From Bacteroidaceae bacterium (GTDB lineage: Bacteria; Bacteroidota; Bacteroidia; Bacteroidales; Bacteroidaceae), in NCBI GenBank assembly GCA_028707655.1, contig JAQWAN010000058.1, positions 1-9,443 on the forward strand: a stretch of DNA of 9,443 nt. The letters run 5' to 3'. Below are positions 6,694 to 9,443 of the stretch, piece after piece. Both the position numbers and the translations under genes were made by a program. Position 1 is the first letter of the stretch; every line of letters begins with the position of its first letter. The notes beneath the pieces were generated by a model. That model was not told where the DNA came from and did not search any database. It was given only the letters and a program-made list of their open reading frames with translations.

Positions 6694-6694
6694 T

Positions 6695-9145
6695 ATGTTA
6701 ACTATTTCAACACTGTTTCTGGCTATTTCTACTTCTTTTATCTTCATAGGAGTACATCTTGTGTTGACGCTTTTGCTTGTGTGGGTGATTATTTACTTTA
6801 TGCGCAAAAAAGCTAAAACGTCTGTGCACGACCTAACATGGTCTGTTACCCCCAATTTTTTATTCTTGTTGGATAAAGACTGCTATGTCTTAGATACCAA
6901 CTATTATGATAGGATGAATGTGCCTGCCCCTAAGGAGCCTATGATGTTTGGCGATCTGCTGAATTGCTCCAATAGCTCTCTAAATGGAGGATGTGGAAAA
7001 TCGAAGGATTGTGGTAAATGCTCCATTCGTAATCTTATCAGTTCCTCTATCGAGGCGAAGTCTAATTTTAAGGATATCGATGTAGAGATGAGCTTGCGTT
7101 CTATTAATCGTTTAGAAAAATCAAATTTTAGATTAGGCGGAAAATATATACGCGTTAATAACAAAGACTTGATGTTGGTGGTTGCCAATGATATCAATAA
7201 TGAGAAATCATTAGAGAAAAAGACGCTACATGAAATACAGAAATTTTCTTTCCTTTTTGAGAATCTGCCAGTAGGATGTGCTATTTTTGATGCTGAGGGG
7301 ATACTCACAGAGATGAATGATAGCTATTTAGAATATATGGGCGTGGATGATAAGGGAGGACTGGTTGGAAAACTCAACATCTTTGATAACCCATGTGTAA
7401 ATGAATCTTACAAGAAATTAATGCGACAGGGTATACCTGTGTCTGACGAGGTGAAATATGAATTTTCTAAATTGAATAAAACCTATTTTACTACGCGCTT
7501 TAGAGACGATAGATATTTCCGTTTTATTGTAAATTATCTTAGAGATGCAGATGGCGCTGTGAAATCCATCGTTGTTTTGTGGGTAAGTAACACCTTAGTA
7601 CATATCACTCTACGGAAGAATAAGAATTTCCAAAAGATGGTAATGTATGCATCTTCGGTATCTAATGTTGGTTTTTGTTCCATTAACCTACTGGGCGATG
7701 ATGATATTATCACCTATGCTTTTATTCGTAATTTAGGTGAACATGGTGGTGGAGATATCCGTTATCTCTTGTCGCACTATGGGCAGGTGCATCCCGAAAA
7801 TAGAGATGAGCTAATTGCTTATCAAGAGAAGGCGATGAAGCAACCTGTTCCCTCCTTTGAGAAAGATATTCGTGTGTTGATTAATGGAAAGTATCATTGG
7901 ATAAAGATGCATATTGGACAACAGTTGTTTGACCCAGATAATGGGACTATCCAATTGAGTTATGTAAACATTGATATCACCAGTCAAAAAGAAACGCAAA
8001 ACGAATTATTGATAGAAAAAGAAAAGGCAGAAAGCTCGGATAAGCTTAAATCGGCTTTTCTAGCGAATATGAGTCATGAGATTCGTACCCCTTTGAATGC
8101 CATTGTTGGCTTCTCGGAATTGCTTGCTATTGCGCAAGATGATGCAGAAAAAGAGAGCTATAAAGATATTATTAAGAAAAATAATAATCTACTCTTGCAG
8201 CTTATTAATGATATTCTAGATTTATCTAAAATTGAAGCCAACACGTTAGACTTTAGTTATGCTGATTTTGATGTAAATGAGCTGATTCGAGAGATTGTAA
8301 TGACTACTACTTTCCGCTGTCAAGAGACCAAACCCAATATAGAAATTCAATCCGCGATTCCATTAGATATTTGTGTGATACATTCGGAATGGATCCGTTT
8401 ATCGCAGATACTTAATAACTTTATAACAAATGCACTAAAGTTTACTGAACAGGGGCACATTAAAATTGGTTATGAGACCTTTAAAGAGGGACTTCGCTTT
8501 TTTGTTGAGGATACAGGTATTGGTATCAAAGAGGATAGGGTAGACCAGGTGTTTGACCGGTTTGTTAAACTAAATTCTAATCAACAAGGCACAGGATTGG
8601 GTTTGTCTATTTGCCAAAGTATAGTGGAAAAAATGGGTGGTGAGATTGGTGTGAATTCTACGTTTGGTGTGGGGTCAACATTCTGGTTTTATCTTCCGTT
8701 GTCTATTGCTACGGAATTAAACATGGCTAATATTCTTCCTAAGGAATCGCCTAAAACGGCTGCTCCCGCTACAAAGGAGAATGAAGTTGCAGGAGAAAAA
8801 ATATTATTAATAGCAGATGAGGATGCGTCTACGTTTAAGATATGTCAGGCTTTATTGAAAGATGAGTATAAGATATTATATGCGCGCGATGGCGAAGAGG
8901 CTGTCTCTCTATTCTTAAAAGAACAACCCTCTATTGTACTGATGAATGTGTTATTACCAAAATCAGATGGCTACGATTCGGCAACTGCCATACGGAGTAT
9001 AGCTCCAGATGTTCCGCTTATAGCCTTAACCGTACATGCACAATTGGCAGAGAAAAGAATTCTAAAGAGCGGTTTTAATACCTATATAGAGAAGCCCTTT
9101 ACAAAAGAAATTCTTTTTGACACCCTAAGAGCTTTGACTAGATAA
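6695..9145 (+). CDS. Hybrid sensor histidine kinase with PAS domains and a pseudo-receiver domain
   Basis: An 816-residue inner-membrane signalling protein. A long hydrophobic segment (about 3-36) anchors it, with almost no periplasmic part. PAS-like segments follow at about 48-165, 185-305 and 313-435. The first holds a cysteine cluster (C91, C100, C106, C109) and the third has a VHPEN loop. A helical linker leads to the dimerisation/phosphoacceptor domain (about 452-520) with FLANMSHEIRTPLNA and His461 as the phosphorylation site. The ATPase domain (about 560-669) is complete: N-box N575/N579 (NNFITNALKF), G1 with D606 (DTGIGI), an F box (FDRFVKL) and G2 GTGLGL (632-637). A receiver domain (about 702-816) retains D708/E709/D710, T779 and K800, but the phosphoacceptor Asp is Asn751 (LMNVLLP). 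The kinase core should therefore be active while the receiver cannot take phosphate at the normal site, so a separate response regulator is needed. The ligand is unknown. glgB begins 29 bases downstream and may be co-transcribed. Confidence 0.93.
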   Translation: MLTISTLFLAISTSFIFIGVHLVLTLLLVWVIIYFMRKKAKTSVHDLTWSVTPNFLFLLDKDCYVLDTNYYDRMNVPAPKEPMMFGDLLNCSNSSLNGGCGKSKDCGKCSIRNLISSSIEAKSNFKDIDVEMSLRSINRLEKSNFRLGGKYIRVNNKDLMLVVANDINNEKSLEKKTLHEIQKFSFLFENLPVGCAIFDAEGILTEMNDSYLEYMGVDDKGGLVGKLNIFDNPCVNESYKKLMRQGIPVSDEVKYEFSKLNKTYFTTRFRDDRYFRFIVNYLRDADGAVKSIVVLWVSNTLVHITLRKNKNFQKMVMYASSVSNVGFCSINLLGDDDIITYAFIRNLGEHGGGDIRYLLSHYGQVHPENRDELIAYQEKAMKQPVPSFEKDIRVLINGKYHWIKMHIGQQLFDPDNGTIQLSYVNIDITSQKETQNELLIEKEKAESSDKLKSAFLANMSHEIRTPLNAIVGFSELLAIAQDDAEKESYKDIIKKNNNLLLQLINDILDLSKIEANTLDFSYADFDVNELIREIVMTTTFRCQETKPNIEIQSAIPLDICVIHSEWIRLSQILNNFITNALKFTEQGHIKIGYETFKEGLRFFVEDTGIGIKEDRVDQVFDRFVKLNSNQQGTGLGLSICQSIVEKMGGEIGVNSTFGVGSTFWFYLPLSIATELNMANILPKESPKTAAPATKENEVAGEKILLIADEDASTFKICQALLKDEYKILYARDGEEAVSLFLKEQPSIVLMNVLLPKSDGYDSATAIRSIAPDVPLIALTVHAQLAEKRILKSGFNTYIEKPFTKEILFDTLRALTR

Positions 9146-9174
9146 ATAAAAACAACTATAGAAAAATAAATAAA

Positions 9175-9443
9175 ATGTTAGATTTAATACAACGGGACCC
9201 GTGGTTGGAACCTTTTGAGAAGGCTATTGTTGGACGATATCAACATACCATGGACAAAGAACATGCATTAACTCAGGAGGGAAAAATCAAATTAACTGAT
9301 TTCTCTTCTGGTTATTTATATTTCGGGCTACATCGTACAGAGACAGGATGGGTCTTTCGTGAGTGGGCTCCAAATGCTACTTCTATTTATCTTGTAGGCG
9401 ATTTTTCTCAATGGAAAAAGGAGCCAAAGTATGCACTAAATAG
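9175..9443 (+). CDS. glgB: 1,4-alpha-glucan (glycogen) branching enzyme, N-terminal part, truncated by window edge
   Basis: Eighty-nine codons are visible from ATG 9175 to the window end, with no stop. The enzyme cuts alpha-1,4 glucan chains and rejoins them as alpha-1,6 branches in cytoplasmic glycogen synthesis. What is seen is the leader (LIQRDPWLEPFEKAI, 4-18), the SGYLYFGLH strand and the start of the CBM48 early-set domain with WAPNATSIYLVGDFSQW (65-81). This pattern matches the eukaryote-like GH13_8 branching enzymes that Bacteroides carry, not the longer E. coli type. The catalytic barrel lies beyond the window. It follows the hybrid kinase gene by 29 bases of AT-rich sequence with no terminator hairpin and no TAnnTTTG box, so read-through from the kinase promoter is likely. 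Confidence 0.9.
   Translation, partial: MLDLIQRDPWLEPFEKAIVGRYQHTMDKEHALTQEGKIKLTDFSSGYLYFGLHRTETGWVFREWAPNATSIYLVGDFSQWKKEPKYALN

Noticed and set aside
6904..7308. 134-codon minus-strand open frame inside the kinase gene
   Set aside because: It is antisense to PAS-coding sequence, its composition mirrors the sense frame, and no start signals or family features are seen.

Overview
The window looks like chromosomal DNA from a member of the Bacteroidales (Bacteroidota). It is AT-rich and has TAnnTTTG -7 boxes, the Bacteroidetes sigma-ABfr consensus, ahead of nearly every transcription unit. Most genes lack a Shine-Dalgarno sequence. The protein families are also typical: a NigD-like lipoprotein, a YIP1-type membrane protein, a TlpA-like lipoprotein with an N-terminal beta-rich domain, PAS-rich soluble or hybrid histidine kinases, and a Bacteroides-style glycogen branching enzyme. 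I cannot name the genus from the sequence alone.

Layout. At the left edge (1-1313, minus strand) is the 5' part of a PAS-repeat signalling protein that runs out of the window. A divergent intergenic region of about 280 bases separates it from a plus-strand run. That run is a small acidic DUF4375/DMP19-like gene (1592-2104), then a NigD-like lipoprotein, a YIP1-like membrane protein read from an overlapping TTG start, and smpB. The last three are packed tightly enough to be one operon (2186-4036). A perfect 38-bp palindromic, bidirectional terminator (4059-4096) separates smpB from a convergent minus-strand pair: a membrane-anchored family 2 glycosyltransferase (4115-5293) and a TlpA/thioredoxin-fold lipoprotein (5434-6534). 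The lipoprotein gene has its own minus-strand terminator in the gap between the two. A divergent control region (6535-6694) then leads to a large plus-strand hybrid histidine kinase (6695-9145). It is followed after 29 bases by the start of glgB, cut off by the window's right edge.

How the genes work together. SmpB serves trans-translation. The NigD-like, YIP1-like, glycosyltransferase and TlpA-like proteins all belong to the cell envelope. Two PAS-based sensory proteins flank this block. The kinase is close enough to glgB for co-transcription, which hints at a link between sensing and glycogen synthesis, but that is an inference.

The points most worth a second look are substituted key residues in otherwise intact proteins. 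The kinase's receiver domain has Asn instead of the phospho-accepting Asp. The glycosyltransferase has E-I-N where D-x-D is expected. The first PAS-like segment of the kinase carries a four-cysteine cluster. I saw no CRISPR array, transposon, tRNA, rRNA or phage gene, and I did not find a clear new multi-gene system.
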